A DNA stretch of 64,000 bases from contig JBFWVA010000009.1 in NCBI GenBank assembly GCA_050246995.1, positions 1-64,000 on the forward strand, in the 5' to 3' direction. The position numbers and the translations under genes were made by a program. This stretch comes from SHVO01 sp050246995 (GTDB lineage Bacteria; Pseudomonadota; Alphaproteobacteria; Rhodospirillales; Rhodospirillaceae). The notes under the pieces were generated by a model that saw only the letters and a list, made by a program, of their open reading frames with translations, was not told the DNA's origin and did no database searches. Numbering within the stretch: position 1 is the stretch's first letter; every line of letters begins with the position of its first letter. Of this stretch, positions 25,233-33,805 are shown one piece after another.

Positions 25233-25628
25233 ATGCCGCGTGATATGAGCGAACAGCAGCGCCCCGCGCGCAACGTCCTCGGCGGTGCGCTGCAGATGTG
25301 CTCGGCCAAGCCGGTCACAGGCTTCTTCCGCGACGGCTGCTGCAATACAGGCCCCAGCGATATTGGTTCGCACACCGTGTGTGTGGTCATGACCGCCGAG
25401 TTCCTCGCCTACAGCAAGCGATCGGGCAACGACCTCTCTACACCGATTCCAGAGTACGCCTTCCCCGGCCTCAATCCCGGCGATCGCTGGTGTCTGTGCG
25501 CTCCACGCTGGCAGCAGGCGTTCGACGCGGGCCAGGCGCCGAGGGTCGTATTGACAGCCACCCACGAGGGCGCACTCGAACACTGCGAACTCGCCGACCT
25601 CAAAAAACACGCCGTTGATTTGATGTAA
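25233..25628 (+). CDS. DUF2237 family protein
   Basis: A 131-residue cytosolic protein. The family signature is NVLGGALQMCS, then GFFRDGCCNTGPSDIGSHTVC, FLAYSKRSGNDLSTP, and PGDRWCLCAPRWQQA with ATHEGAL. This is the small DUF2237 family found across bacteria and algae. Its conserved cysteines suggest metal or redox chemistry, but no function is proven. Nine bases separate its stop from the next ATG, so the pair is probably co-transcribed. Confidence 0.92.
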   Translation: MPRDMSEQQRPARNVLGGALQMCSAKPVTGFFRDGCCNTGPSDIGSHTVCVVMTAEFLAYSKRSGNDLSTPIPEYAFPGLNPGDRWCLCAPRWQQAFDAGQAPRVVLTATHEGALEHCELADLKKHAVDLM

Positions 25629-25637
25629 GGGGTGCTT

Positions 25638-26285
25638 ATGAAGATCAAAACGCTTGCTCTCGCGGCGCTGCTGCCTCAGACGGCCCAAGCCGCCGATATG
25701 GCCGACACGCGCAAGACTCTGAATGTCACCTTTCCGCGCGATGTCGAAATCGCGCTTGCCCTTTCCGGGGGCCCCGCGCATCTGCGCGACGGCGCGGCCG
25801 TCTATGTCTATGGCGCCAAGGGTTATGAGAAGGCGAAGGACGGCACGAATGGTTTTACATGCTTCGTCAATCGCGACGGGTTCTTCTACGGCGTGGAGAA
25901 TTTCAAGCCGACCTGCTGGGACGCTGAAGGCCAGAGCAGCTACGTGCCGGCGATGTTACGCGTGGGCGAACTTCTCGCCGCCGGTAAGAGCACCGACGAA
26001 ATCCGCGCCGACATCGATGGCGGCTTCAAGGATGGACGCTTCAAGCGTCCCGCGAAAAGCGGTGTCGCTTATATGACAGCGGGCGACATCAGGCTCGACG
26101 CGTCAGGCAACATCACGGCCACCGCCTTCCCCGGCCACATGATGTTTTACGCACCGGGCGTAACCAGCGCCGACCTCGGATACACAGCCGAAGCGGCGAA
26201 AACAAACCCCACGCTGCCGTTCGTCTTTGATCGCGGCGCAGGCGGGCAAAATCTCGCCTACATCATCGCCGTTCCGCATCACTAG
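25638..26285 (+). CDS. Exported protein of unknown function
   Basis: The ATG at 25638 has AAGGGG just upstream and yields 215 residues with a signal peptide (KTLALAALLPQTAQA). The mature protein includes EIALALSGGPAHLRDGAAVYVY, then GFTCFVNRDG with TCWDAEGQ, KSGVAYMTAGD and FPGHMMFYAPGV. The two cysteines could pair. No family is recognised, though the architecture recalls exported proteins of acidobacteria and alphaproteobacteria annotated only as hypothetical. It is probably transcribed with DUF2237. Confidence 0.72.
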   Translation: MKIKTLALAALLPQTAQAADMADTRKTLNVTFPRDVEIALALSGGPAHLRDGAAVYVYGAKGYEKAKDGTNGFTCFVNRDGFFYGVENFKPTCWDAEGQSSYVPAMLRVGELLAAGKSTDEIRADIDGGFKDGRFKRPAKSGVAYMTAGDIRLDASGNITATAFPGHMMFYAPGVTSADLGYTAEAAKTNPTLPFVFDRGAGGQNLAYIIAVPHH

Positions 26286-26446
26286 GCCTCCCGCCACCCC
26301 GCGGCGTCACGGGTCCGCATCCGGGTGATCCGTCGTGAAGCAAGTAATTTTGAAAGATGGAGTTCCGCACTCGCGTCGCTGTGCGGGGAAGGACAACCGT
26401 TTTTTAGAACGGCAGCCGCCTTCGCTCCTTGGGGAACTCCGGCGTG

Positions 26447-27313
26447 CTAGAAAGGTAGCGGGACGTGCTTGTCCACGACCACGGCGAGGAACACGCCTGC
26501 CAGGTACTGCATGGAGAATAGGAAGTTTCGGCGCGCGAGATCGCGGCTCGGGTCCTTCATCAGCTTCACGTTTAGGAACAGGAAGCGCGCACCGAACGCC
26601 GTGGAGATCACGCCGTACAGCAGGCCGAGTTCACCGAACGCCACCGGCAGCATGGCCGAGATGACGAGCAGGACGGTGTTGCCGAAGATCCATTTGGCGC
26701 AGGTCGCGTCACCCGCGATGACAGGTAGCATCGGAACGCCGGCTTTCGCGTAGTCGTCCTTGATGAGGATGGCGAGCGACCAGAAGTGCGAGGGCGTCCA
26801 CAGGAACAGCGTGATCGCCATCAGGGTGGGCAGCAGCCAGATGTTTGGATCGACCGCGGCCGCGCCCGCGAGCACGGCGAAGCTGCCGGCGGCGCCGCCG
26901 ATGATGATGTTGGTCCAGTGAAGGCGCTTGAGCCACACGGTGTAGACGACGCCGTACACAAAGGCGCCAAGGAACAGGTGGGTCGCGACAACCCAATTGA
27001 AGGCCATCGTGGCGAGCACGCATCCCGTCACGAGTAGCACACCGGCGAACAGCAGCGCCTTGCGCGCGTCGGCCATCGTACCGGCCGCGAGCGGACGTTT
27101 CGCTGTGCGCGTCATCAGGCGGTCGATGTCGCGGTCGTAGTATTGATTGAAGACGGCCGAGCCCGACGAACCGAGCACCATGGCCACGAACAGCACAACG
27201 AGCTGCCACGCATCGACATGACTCGCTACTGCCGCATAGCCCGCCATCGCGCTGACCGCGATGAGGAAGCCGATGCGCAGCTTCATCAGCTCAATGTAAC
27301 TGCGAATTTGCAT
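26447..27313 (-). CDS. ctaB: Protoheme IX farnesyltransferase
   Basis: A UbiA-superfamily inner-membrane prenyltransferase that converts heme B to heme O, needed for the heme A of the aa3 oxidase. The 288 residues have nine hydrophobic segments. The first Asp-rich motif is NQYYDRDIDRLMTRTAKRPL; the second loop is LWTPSHFWSLAI with KDDYAKAGVPMLP. The start MQIRSYIELMKLRIG is normal for the family. It lies beside the other oxidase genes but on minus, 58 bp after the heme-copper-oxidase-like gene. Confidence 0.95.
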   Translation of the reverse strand: MQIRSYIELMKLRIGFLIAVSAMAGYAAVASHVDAWQLVVLFVAMVLGSSGSAVFNQYYDRDIDRLMTRTAKRPLAAGTMADARKALLFAGVLLVTGCVLATMAFNWVVATHLFLGAFVYGVVYTVWLKRLHWTNIIIGGAAGSFAVLAGAAAVDPNIWLLPTLMAITLFLWTPSHFWSLAILIKDDYAKAGVPMLPVIAGDATCAKWIFGNTVLLVISAMLPVAFGELGLLYGVISTAFGARFLFLNVKLMKDPSRDLARRNFLFSMQYLAGVFLAVVVDKHVPLPF

Positions 27314-27371
27314 AACGTATTGGAATCCCTAATACCCAACCGCCAGGAAGGGATCGTTCCGCGCGCTTGGT

Positions 27372-28814
27372 CTACCGGTCCGGTCCGGGTTTGCCAATAA
27401 GCATTTTCCCCGCGAGAAAAATGAAGATGATGCCACCGGCCACCGCAATGAGGCCGCCGAGGCCCATCAACGACATGCTCGCGATCTTCCAAGGGCTATC
27501 AAGGCCTTGCGCCGCACCGGGGGTCTTGCGCAGCACGCCCTCCAGACCCGCTAGATATAGACCAGTCGAATGGAGGAACTGACCGCCGCCCAGCAACAGG
27601 TACATCGCGGTACGCAATTTCTTGCGTTTGGTCCGCAGGCCCAGCAGCGGCAGGAACAGCGCGAAGTAGAGCGCCATAAAGGCCAGAGTCACCGCAATCA
27701 GCATCGCGTGGTAATGGCTGGGCGTGCGTGTGTCGATCGAGCCCTCGAAGAAGCCGAGCACGCCGCCATACGCGAACAAGAATAATGCCGCCGCGATCGC
27801 CTTGATCTCCGGCGCGCCTTTCATGGCGTCTTTCCAGCGGCGGAATAAAAGAAGTCCGACGCTTCCGAGCACCATCGCGGTGGGAACCGGCAACGCATAC
27901 CAATAAAGCCGCGTGAACAGATCGCGCTGAGTCGCGCCGCCCGCCTCATGCGTCAGATACAGAAGCGGCCCGGCGGCCGCGCCCGCGACCAGCACAAGCA
28001 TCATGGCCTTCAACCACGAGCCCGACAGCGGTGTTTCGCCGAGCGCGGCGCGCGCGATCAGATAAAAGGAGCATAGCATTAGCGCGGTGTTAGCGAACTG
28101 CAGCACATGGCCGCCGCCCCACATCAAGTATTCGTTCGCGCCCTGACGGCCGACGTTCTCCGGCATTGTGAGGCCGGCCGCGGCGATACACACCAGCGCC
28201 AGCACATATATGAGTCCCGCGGCGGCCACCGAGAACACCGCCGCGTCCGGGTTCCGCTCACGCGCCATCAGCGCCAGCAGGCGCAGCACCGGCAAGGCCA
28301 CGCACCCGGCAAGCAACGCGAGCCCGGCGTAATAAACCGGGTGGTCGAGGACCGGGATGTAGTTATTGAGCGACGGCTCGCCCAAATCGGCGAGCACAGG
28401 TCCGAGCAGCAGGAACAGGCTCAACCACGCGCCGTAAACACCCAGGCGTCCGATGGCGATCGACAAAAACCCGGGGGCGGCGCGCCCGCCTTGCATTTGC
28501 GCAGTCATCAGCACCGTCAACGCGCCGTGCACGCCCATGTACCAAATAACGAAGGCGAAGGTGACATGCGCCACCAGGCCTTTTTGGAAAAAGCTGTCGC
28601 CGGTCCAAGTCAGCACCTTCTCGGCGCCCGGCACGCGCGAGGCGGCCAGCAGAAGCGCCAGCAGGCCCGCCAGCGCCAAAGCGGCCAAGGGCAAACTCAC
28701 CCAGCCGCGCAGTTCGTGCATGAACTGCGGCGTGATCTTGCCGGCGAAATTGCCGTCCACCGCCGTATCGACCGGCGGCGGCATGGTGCGCGCGAGGACT
28801 TCTTTCTCGTCCAT
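27372..28814 (-). CDS. Divergent heme-copper oxidase subunit I-like membrane protein
   Basis: A 480-residue protein with about 12 hydrophobic segments. Histidines fall where subunit I ligands lie: H83 in LVAHVTFAF (helix II, low-spin heme), H236 in WGGGHVLQF (helix VI, CuB) and H367/H369 in PSHYHAML (helix X). Helix VII, normally HH, offers only T288-H289 in YLTHEAGG, and no Tyr cross-link motif (HPEVY) is seen. It is thus closer to cbb3/NorB-like or uncharacterised members than to CtaD at 30611. No subunit II partner is coded next to it. It may be an alternative oxidase, an NO reductase-like protein or an assembly-related paralogue. Confidence 0.65.
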   Translation of the reverse strand: MDEKEVLARTMPPPVDTAVDGNFAGKITPQFMHELRGWVSLPLAALALAGLLALLLAASRVPGAEKVLTWTGDSFFQKGLVAHVTFAFVIWYMGVHGALTVLMTAQMQGGRAAPGFLSIAIGRLGVYGAWLSLFLLLGPVLADLGEPSLNNYIPVLDHPVYYAGLALLAGCVALPVLRLLALMARERNPDAAVFSVAAAGLIYVLALVCIAAAGLTMPENVGRQGANEYLMWGGGHVLQFANTALMLCSFYLIARAALGETPLSGSWLKAMMLVLVAGAAAGPLLYLTHEAGGATQRDLFTRLYWYALPVPTAMVLGSVGLLLFRRWKDAMKGAPEIKAIAAALFLFAYGGVLGFFEGSIDTRTPSHYHAMLIAVTLAFMALYFALFLPLLGLRTKRKKLRTAMYLLLGGGQFLHSTGLYLAGLEGVLRKTPGAAQGLDSPWKIASMSLMGLGGLIAVAGGIIFIFLAGKMLIGKPGPDR

Positions 28815-28818
28815 ACTT

Positions 28819-29250
28819 TTAAGCCGAAGGCGGATAGACGTGGTACAGGATCACGTAAATCAGCACACCCGTCACGGTAACATATAGCCACGCGCCGATG
28901 GTCCAGCGCGCGATCGCCTTATGGCGGTCGAATGTGCCCTTCAGCGCACGGTACGCGGTAACCACGACCATTGGCGTCACGATCGTCGCCAACACGACGT
29001 GGCTGATCAGCATCCCGAAGTAGACCGGCCTGGTCCAACCCGTGCCTGGGAAGACAAACGTCGGCGCGGTGAAGTGATAGGTCAGATAGCTGATCAGGAA
29101 AACGCCCGAAACCACAAGCGCGGACAACATGACCTTGCGGTGCTGCTCGCGCCGACCGGAGCGGATGAGGACGAATCCGATAATCAGCAGGATCGTTGAA
29201 AGCGCATTGAGGACCGCGTTGACGTGCGGAAGGACGGTGGCTGTGCTCAT
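28819..29250 (-). CDS. DUF420 membrane protein (CtaM/YozB-like)
   Basis: A 143-residue protein with four hydrophobic helices and the family features LPHVNAVLNALSTILLIIGF, HRKVMLSAL, LISYLTYHF, and ISHVVLATIVTPMV with HKAIARWT. In Firmicutes a DUF420 protein (CtaM) is needed for heme-copper oxidase assembly. Conserved histidines in the helices suggest metal or heme contact. It lies 4 bp upstream of the oxidase-like gene and 9 bp after the 50-residue membrane protein, in one minus-strand operon with ctaB. Confidence 0.88.
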   Translation of the reverse strand: MSTATVLPHVNAVLNALSTILLIIGFVLIRSGRREQHRKVMLSALVVSGVFLISYLTYHFTAPTFVFPGTGWTRPVYFGMLISHVVLATIVTPMVVVTAYRALKGTFDRHKAIARWTIGAWLYVTVTGVLIYVILYHVYPPSA

Positions 29251-29259
29251 CACTCGTCC

Positions 29260-29412
29260 TTAAGGCCCGCGCACGGCGGTCTTGACGATGAAGCTCACGT
29301 ACATGAACACCGGCACGAGGGCCAAAGCGAAGCCGAACAGTACCAACCGGCGGCGTTTGGCCTTCTCGTTAGAATCGGCGTTATTGGAATCATGCGGCGG
29401 AACTGCGTTCAC
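29260..29412 (-). CDS. 50-residue single-pass membrane protein of the oxidase locus
   Basis: This small gene is easy to miss. The GTG at 29412 follows a strong AGGAG with 7-base spacing. The product has a polar N-terminus (VPPHDSNNADSNEKAKRRR) and one helix (LVLFGFALALVPVFMYVSFI), ending KTAVRGP. The RRR before the helix predicts an inside N-terminus. It is the first gene of the minus-strand operon (DUF420, oxidase-like, ctaB). Small membrane proteins of unknown role are common at this place in proteobacterial cox operons, sometimes called CoxF-like or oxidase assembly proteins. The function here is inferred from position only. Confidence 0.75.
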   Translation of the reverse strand: MNAVPPHDSNNADSNEKAKRRRLVLFGFALALVPVFMYVSFIVKTAVRGP

Positions 29413-29740
29413 CAAAATTCTCCTGAAGCGCGCACTAGAGTCTCGCGCCTGTCTAACCGACCGGACGGTTAAACAAAACCCTTTGATCCGTCACAGACGA
29501 GAGCGCGGGTTGCGGAAAACTTATCCAGCCGAAAGGGTTAACAACCCTTTGTGAATACGGGGCTTTACCTTTACGTGAGAAGCCCATTCGGTTAGTCTCC
29601 GCGCGGGGCGGCACTGAGGGATTCTGCGGAACCCATTGGCGCGGCAGGGGAATTTGCAAACGCCCAAAAAATATCGGTTGAACCGCCCGGTCCGGCCCCT
29701 TAAACGGTGGCCACCTGCTGGGTTGCAATGGAGACAGAGT
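29413..29740. promoter_or_regulatory. Divergent control region of the cytochrome oxidase locus
   Basis: The 328-bp spacer separates the minus-strand ctaB operon from ctaC. It has two notable inverted repeats: AACCGACCGGACGGTT (29455-29470, 16-bp imperfect palindrome, about 43 bp upstream of the minus start) and AAAGGGTT-AAC-AACCCTTT (29532-29550). Both look like dimer operators between divergent operons. No other gene is seen. Confidence 0.5.
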
Positions 29741-30586
29741 GTGAGTCGTTTGGCATTGGCGCTTGGCGCCGTCGTTTCGAGCATCTTTTCCATGGGGACC
29801 GCGTTTGCCGCTGAGCAAATGCCGACCCCCTCCTTCCCGAAGGAGTGGCAGCTCGGCATCCAGACTCCGGCGACTCCTCAAGCCGAAATGCTCCATGATT
29901 TCCACACGCTCCTCCTGTGGATCATCACCGTCATCAGCGTTTTCGTCGCGATCCTGCTCCTGATCTGCATCTTCCGCTTCAACGAGAAACGCAATCCGGT
30001 GCCGGCTAAGTGGTCGCACAACACGCTCATCGAAGTGATTTGGACCGTCGTTCCGGTCTTCATCCTGGTGGGCATCGCGGTTCCGTCCTACCGCATCCTC
30101 TACTACCTCGACCACACCACCGAAGCTGAGATGACCCTCAAGATCACGGGCAATCAGTGGTTCTGGTCTTACGAGTACCCGGACACGGGCGTTTCCTTCG
30201 ACGCCATCGCGATCCCGGACGCGGAAATCGACGTGAAGGCTGGTCAGCACCGCCTCCTCGAAACCGACCGCCACGTCATCCTGCCCGTCGACACCAACAT
30301 CCGCCTGCTCTTCACCGCCAATGACGTGATCCATGCTTGGACAATCCCGGCCTTCGGCGTGAAGCTCGACAACATGCCGGGCCGCATCAATGAAACCTGG
30401 ACGCGCATCACGAAGCCGGGGCGCTACTACGGACAGTGCTCGGAACTGTGCGGCGTCGACCACTCCTTCATGCCGATCGTTGTCGATGCGGTCAGCAAGG
30501 AAGAGTACCAGCGCTGGGTTGAACAACAAAAAGCCGGCCTCACGCCCGCCACGGCGGACAGCGTGAAACTCGCCTCGGCTCAATAG
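29741..30586 (+). CDS. ctaC: Cytochrome c oxidase subunit II
   Basis: The GTG at 29741, preceded by GGAGAC, gives a normal signal peptide (VSRLALALGAVVSSIFSMGTAFA); longer frame starts add an implausible basic stretch. Two membrane helices (LLLWIITVISVFVAILLLI and LIEVIWTVVPVFILVGIAV) precede the cupredoxin domain. The CuA site is CSELCGVDHSFM (C-x3-C-x3-H-x2-M) with the upstream His in DVIHAWTIP. The aromatic patch QWFWSYEYPD is the cytochrome c entry. It is the first gene of the operon ctaC-ctaD-ctaG-ctaE. Confidence 0.95.
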   Translation: MSRLALALGAVVSSIFSMGTAFAAEQMPTPSFPKEWQLGIQTPATPQAEMLHDFHTLLLWIITVISVFVAILLLICIFRFNEKRNPVPAKWSHNTLIEVIWTVVPVFILVGIAVPSYRILYYLDHTTEAEMTLKITGNQWFWSYEYPDTGVSFDAIAIPDAEIDVKAGQHRLLETDRHVILPVDTNIRLLFTANDVIHAWTIPAFGVKLDNMPGRINETWTRITKPGRYYGQCSELCGVDHSFMPIVVDAVSKEEYQRWVEQQKAGLTPATADSVKLASAQ

Positions 30587-30610
30587 AATTACGTTTCGGA
30601 GAAAGCGTCC

Positions 30611-32236
30611 ATGAGTGCAGCTTCCCACGCCGATCATAGCCACGATCACAGCCACGACCATCATCCGACGGGCATCACCCGCTGGCTGTATTCCACCAAC
30701 CACAAAGACATCGGCACGATGTACCTCGTTTTTGCGGTCATCGCCTCGCTGGTGGGCGGCGGCTTCTCGATGGCGATCCGTGCCGAGCTGATGCATCCCG
30801 GCTTGCAGTTCATCACCGACAAACACTTCTACAACGTGCTCGTCACCGCGCACGCGCTACTGATGGTGTTCTTCGTCGTGATGCCCGCCCTCATCGGCGG
30901 TTTCGGCAACTGGATGGTGCCGTTGATGATCGGCGCCCCGGATATGGCCTTCCCGCGCATGAACAACATCTCCTTCTGGCTTATGCCGCCGGCCCTCGTG
31001 CTGCTCGTCCTGTCGATGGCCGCCGGTAACGGTGCGGGCACGGGATGGACGCTCTATCCGCCGCTGTCGGGGATAGCGGGTCAGCCCGATATGAGCGTCG
31101 ACTTCGCGATTCTGTCCCTCCATCTCGCCGGCGCATCGTCAATCCTCGGCGCGACCAACCTCATCACGACCATCCTCAACATGCGCGCGCCTGGCATGAC
31201 CATGCACAAGGCCCCGCTGTTCGTGTGGTCGATCCTGATCACTGCCGTGCTGCTCCTTCTCGCCGTTCCTGTTCTCGCCGGCGCGCTGACCATGCTGCTC
31301 ACCGACCGCAACTTCGGCACCGCGTTCTTCGATCAGCGCGGCGGCGGCGACCCGCTCCTGTGGCAGCACCTGTTTTGGTTCTTCGGCCACCCCGAAGTGT
31401 ACATCATGATCCTGCCGGCCTTCGGCATCATCAGCCACATCGTGTCGACCTTCAGCCGTAAGCCGGTGTTCGGTTACCTCGGCATGGCGTACGCCATGGC
31501 CTCGATCGGTGTCGTCGGCTTCATCGTGTGGGCGCACCACATGTACACCGTCGGCATGAACGTCAATTACCGCGCCTACTTTATCGCCGTGACAATGGCG
31601 ATCGCGGTCCCAACGGGCATCAAGATCTTCTCCTGGATCGCCACCATGTGGGGCGGCTCTATCTCCTTCCGCGCTCCGATGGTTTGGGCCGTGGGCTTCA
31701 TCTTCCTGTTCACTGTCGGCGGCGTCACCGGCGTGGTGCTCGCCAACGCCGGTATGGATATCGTGATGCACGACACCTATTACGTCGTCGCGCACTTTCA
31801 CTACGTGCTCTCGCTCGGCGCTGTGTTCGCCATCTTCGCCGGTTACTACTACTGGCACGACAAGATGACCGGCCGTGTGTTCCCGGATTGGGCCGCCCAG
31901 GTCCACTTCTGGACGACCTTCATCGGCGTGAACCTAACGTTCTTCCCGCAGCACTTCCTCGGCCTCGCGGGCATGCCGCGCCGCTACATCGACTATCCGG
32001 ATGTGTTCGCGGGCTGGAACTACGTTTCGTCCATCGGCGCGTTCATCGCCGGCGGTTCGTCCGTGTTCTTCCTGATCATGGCGGTACACAGCATGTTCTT
32101 CGGCAAGAAGTCGGTTGCCAACCCGTGGGGCGAAGGCGCCACGACGTTGGAATGGACTGTCCCCTCGCCGGCGCCGTTCCACACCTTCGAAGAGCCGCCT
32201 GTGCTGGCCCGCGCGGCCGCGCATCCGGCCGAGTAG
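30611..32236 (+). CDS. ctaD: Cytochrome c oxidase subunit I (aa3-type)
   Basis: The catalytic subunit: 541 residues and 12 helices. All ligands are seen: VTAHALLM (heme a), FGHPEVY (CuB His and cross-linked Tyr), WAHHMYT (CuB pair), VVAHFHYVL (heme a3 and heme a). The D-channel Asn/Asp region FGNWMVPLMIGAPDMAFPR and the K-channel lysine (PTGIKIFSW) are kept, as in A-type oxidases. The N-terminus is His-rich (SHADHSHDHSHDHHP), which may bind metal. It follows ctaC by 24 bp. Confidence 0.97.
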   Translation: MSAASHADHSHDHSHDHHPTGITRWLYSTNHKDIGTMYLVFAVIASLVGGGFSMAIRAELMHPGLQFITDKHFYNVLVTAHALLMVFFVVMPALIGGFGNWMVPLMIGAPDMAFPRMNNISFWLMPPALVLLVLSMAAGNGAGTGWTLYPPLSGIAGQPDMSVDFAILSLHLAGASSILGATNLITTILNMRAPGMTMHKAPLFVWSILITAVLLLLAVPVLAGALTMLLTDRNFGTAFFDQRGGGDPLLWQHLFWFFGHPEVYIMILPAFGIISHIVSTFSRKPVFGYLGMAYAMASIGVVGFIVWAHHMYTVGMNVNYRAYFIAVTMAIAVPTGIKIFSWIATMWGGSISFRAPMVWAVGFIFLFTVGGVTGVVLANAGMDIVMHDTYYVVAHFHYVLSLGAVFAIFAGYYYWHDKMTGRVFPDWAAQVHFWTTFIGVNLTFFPQHFLGLAGMPRRYIDYPDVFAGWNYVSSIGAFIAGGSSVFFLIMAVHSMFFGKKSVANPWGEGATTLEWTVPSPAPFHTFEEPPVLARAAAHPAE

Positions 32237-32260
32237 TCAGCACTTAAGGCACCAAAGGTA

Positions 32261-32875
32261 ATGGACAAGTCCAACCTGAAACGCCGTCATACCCGCGTCG
32301 CCGCGGTTTCCCTTCTGGGAGCCGCGGCGATGATGGGCGGCGCGTTTGCGCTGGTGCCCTATTACGACGCCTTCTGCCGCGCGATCGGCATCGGCGGCGA
32401 CCCGCAGATCGTGGCGGCAAACGCGACCCAGGTTATCGATCGCCCGATCACGGTGCGGTTTGACTCCAATACCGATCCCCAACTGCCGTGGAAGTTCACA
32501 CCCTCGCAGCCGTCGATCACGACGAAGCTCGGCGAAACGGTGACCATCCACTACAAGGCCACCAACATGGGGACCGAGACGACCACCGGCACGGCGACGT
32601 TCAACGTCACTCCGGACAAGATCGGTCAGTACTTCAATAAGATCGAATGCTTCTGCTTCCAGGAACAGATTCTCGCCCCTGGCCAGAGTGCTGAATTGGG
32701 CGTCACCTTCTATGTGGATCCGGCGCTCGTCAGCGACGAACACACCGAAGAAGTGAAGACCATTACCCTGTCCTACACCTTCTTCCGTTCCAAAGACGGC
32801 TTCCCGGTGGAAGACAGCGCTGAATCCAAATCCATTACGCCCGCTTCTACGGAAGCTGGCGGCGCCACCAATTAG
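32261..32875 (+). CDS. ctaG: Cytochrome c oxidase assembly protein CtaG/Cox11
   Basis: Delivers copper to CuB of subunit I. A single N-terminal helix (VAAVSLLGAAAMMGGAFALVPYYDAFC) anchors an immunoglobulin-like periplasmic domain. The copper-binding motif CFCFQEQ and the following GVTFYVDP are intact, and the Cys near the helix end (AFCRAIG) is kept. The length of 204 is normal. Its position between ctaD and ctaE is the common alphaproteobacterial order. Confidence 0.95.
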   Translation: MDKSNLKRRHTRVAAVSLLGAAAMMGGAFALVPYYDAFCRAIGIGGDPQIVAANATQVIDRPITVRFDSNTDPQLPWKFTPSQPSITTKLGETVTIHYKATNMGTETTTGTATFNVTPDKIGQYFNKIECFCFQEQILAPGQSAELGVTFYVDPALVSDEHTEEVKTITLSYTFFRSKDGFPVEDSAESKSITPASTEAGGATN

Positions 32876-32898
32876 AGAGACGTAGAGGGATCATTTCC

Positions 32899-33729
32899 AT
32901 GAGCGGACACGCCAAACATAACTTCCATATGGTGAACCCGAGCCCCTGGCCGGCGATGGGTTCCTTCTCGGCGCTGATCCTCGCCATCGGCGCGGTCCTG
33001 TTCTTCCACAAGGTACCGGTGTTCGGCATGGAGCCGGGCGTCTTTAAGCTGCTGCCCGGCTTCGTCCTCGTGCTTATGACGATGTGGATGTGGTGGCGCG
33101 ACATCATCAGCGAGTCGGTGAAGGAAAAGGCGCACACCGCAGAAGTCAGCCACGGCCTGCGCCTCGGGATGGTCCTGTTCATCACCTCGGAAGTGATGTT
33201 TTTCGTCGCCTTCTTCTGGGCCTTCTTCCATAACGCGCTGGGCTTCTCGACCTCGACCCTGCAGTGGCCGCCGGCCGGCATCACGCCGCTCGAAGCGTGG
33301 GAACTGCCGTTCTACAACACTGTGATCCTGCTCACCTCGGGCGGCACCGTCACGCGCGCCCACATCTACATCGAAGAAGGTAACAACCAGAAAGCCGCCA
33401 AGTGGATCTTCATCACCGCGGCTCTGGGCGCCCTCTTCCTCGGCCTGCAGGTCTACGAATACCACCACGCGGCGTTCAAGCTGACCGACGGTATCTATCC
33501 GTCGGCCTTCTACCTCGCCACGGGCTTCCACGGCTTCCACGTGTTCGTCGGTACCGTGTTCCTGGTCGTCTGTGGCTTCCGCGCCGCGAAGGGCCAGTTC
33601 TCGCCCCATAAGCACATCGGCTTCCAGGCCGCAGCCTGGTACTGGCACTTCGTTGACGTGGTGTGGCTGTTCCTGTTCGTGTGGGTCTACTGGCTCCTCG
33701 GCGCCCCTGTCCGCACGTTTGGCGGCTAA
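32899..33729 (+). CDS. ctaE: Cytochrome c oxidase subunit III
   Basis: A 276-residue, seven-helix subunit. Family landmarks are HMVNPSPWPAMGSFSAL, MWMWWRDIISES, LRLGMVLFITSEVMFFVAFFWAFFH (with the conserved Glu), FYNTVILLTSGGTV, and the C-terminal FHGFHVFVGT and AWYWHFVDVVWLFLFVW. It is the last gene of the ctaC operon and is followed within 20 bp by a strong terminator. A surf1 gene, often next, is absent from the window. Confidence 0.96.
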   Translation: MSGHAKHNFHMVNPSPWPAMGSFSALILAIGAVLFFHKVPVFGMEPGVFKLLPGFVLVLMTMWMWWRDIISESVKEKAHTAEVSHGLRLGMVLFITSEVMFFVAFFWAFFHNALGFSTSTLQWPPAGITPLEAWELPFYNTVILLTSGGTVTRAHIYIEEGNNQKAAKWIFITAALGALFLGLQVYEYHHAAFKLTDGIYPSAFYLATGFHGFHVFVGTVFLVVCGFRAAKGQFSPHKHIGFQAAAWYWHFVDVVWLFLFVWVYWLLGAPVRTFGG

Positions 33730-33746
33730 CAGCCCCAAAAGCCTCG

Positions 33747-33790
33747 AAAAAGAAAACGCCGCTCCCGAAAAGGAGCGGCGTTTTTCTTTT
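33747..33790. terminator. Bidirectional terminator between ctaE and the patatin gene
   Basis: Stem ACGCCGCTCC/GGAGCGGCGT with a CGAAAA-type loop is flanked by A-rich sequence on the left and T-rich on the right, so it can work for ctaE (plus) and for the converging patatin gene (minus). Confidence 0.92.
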
Positions 33791-33805
33791 GGGGCGCGGG
33801 GCGCG

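Noticed and set aside
29453..30853. Minus-strand frame of 466 codons across ctaC
   Set aside because: It runs opposite ctaC, which has an intact CuA site. The antisense translation is His/Arg/Asp-rich with no fold signs.
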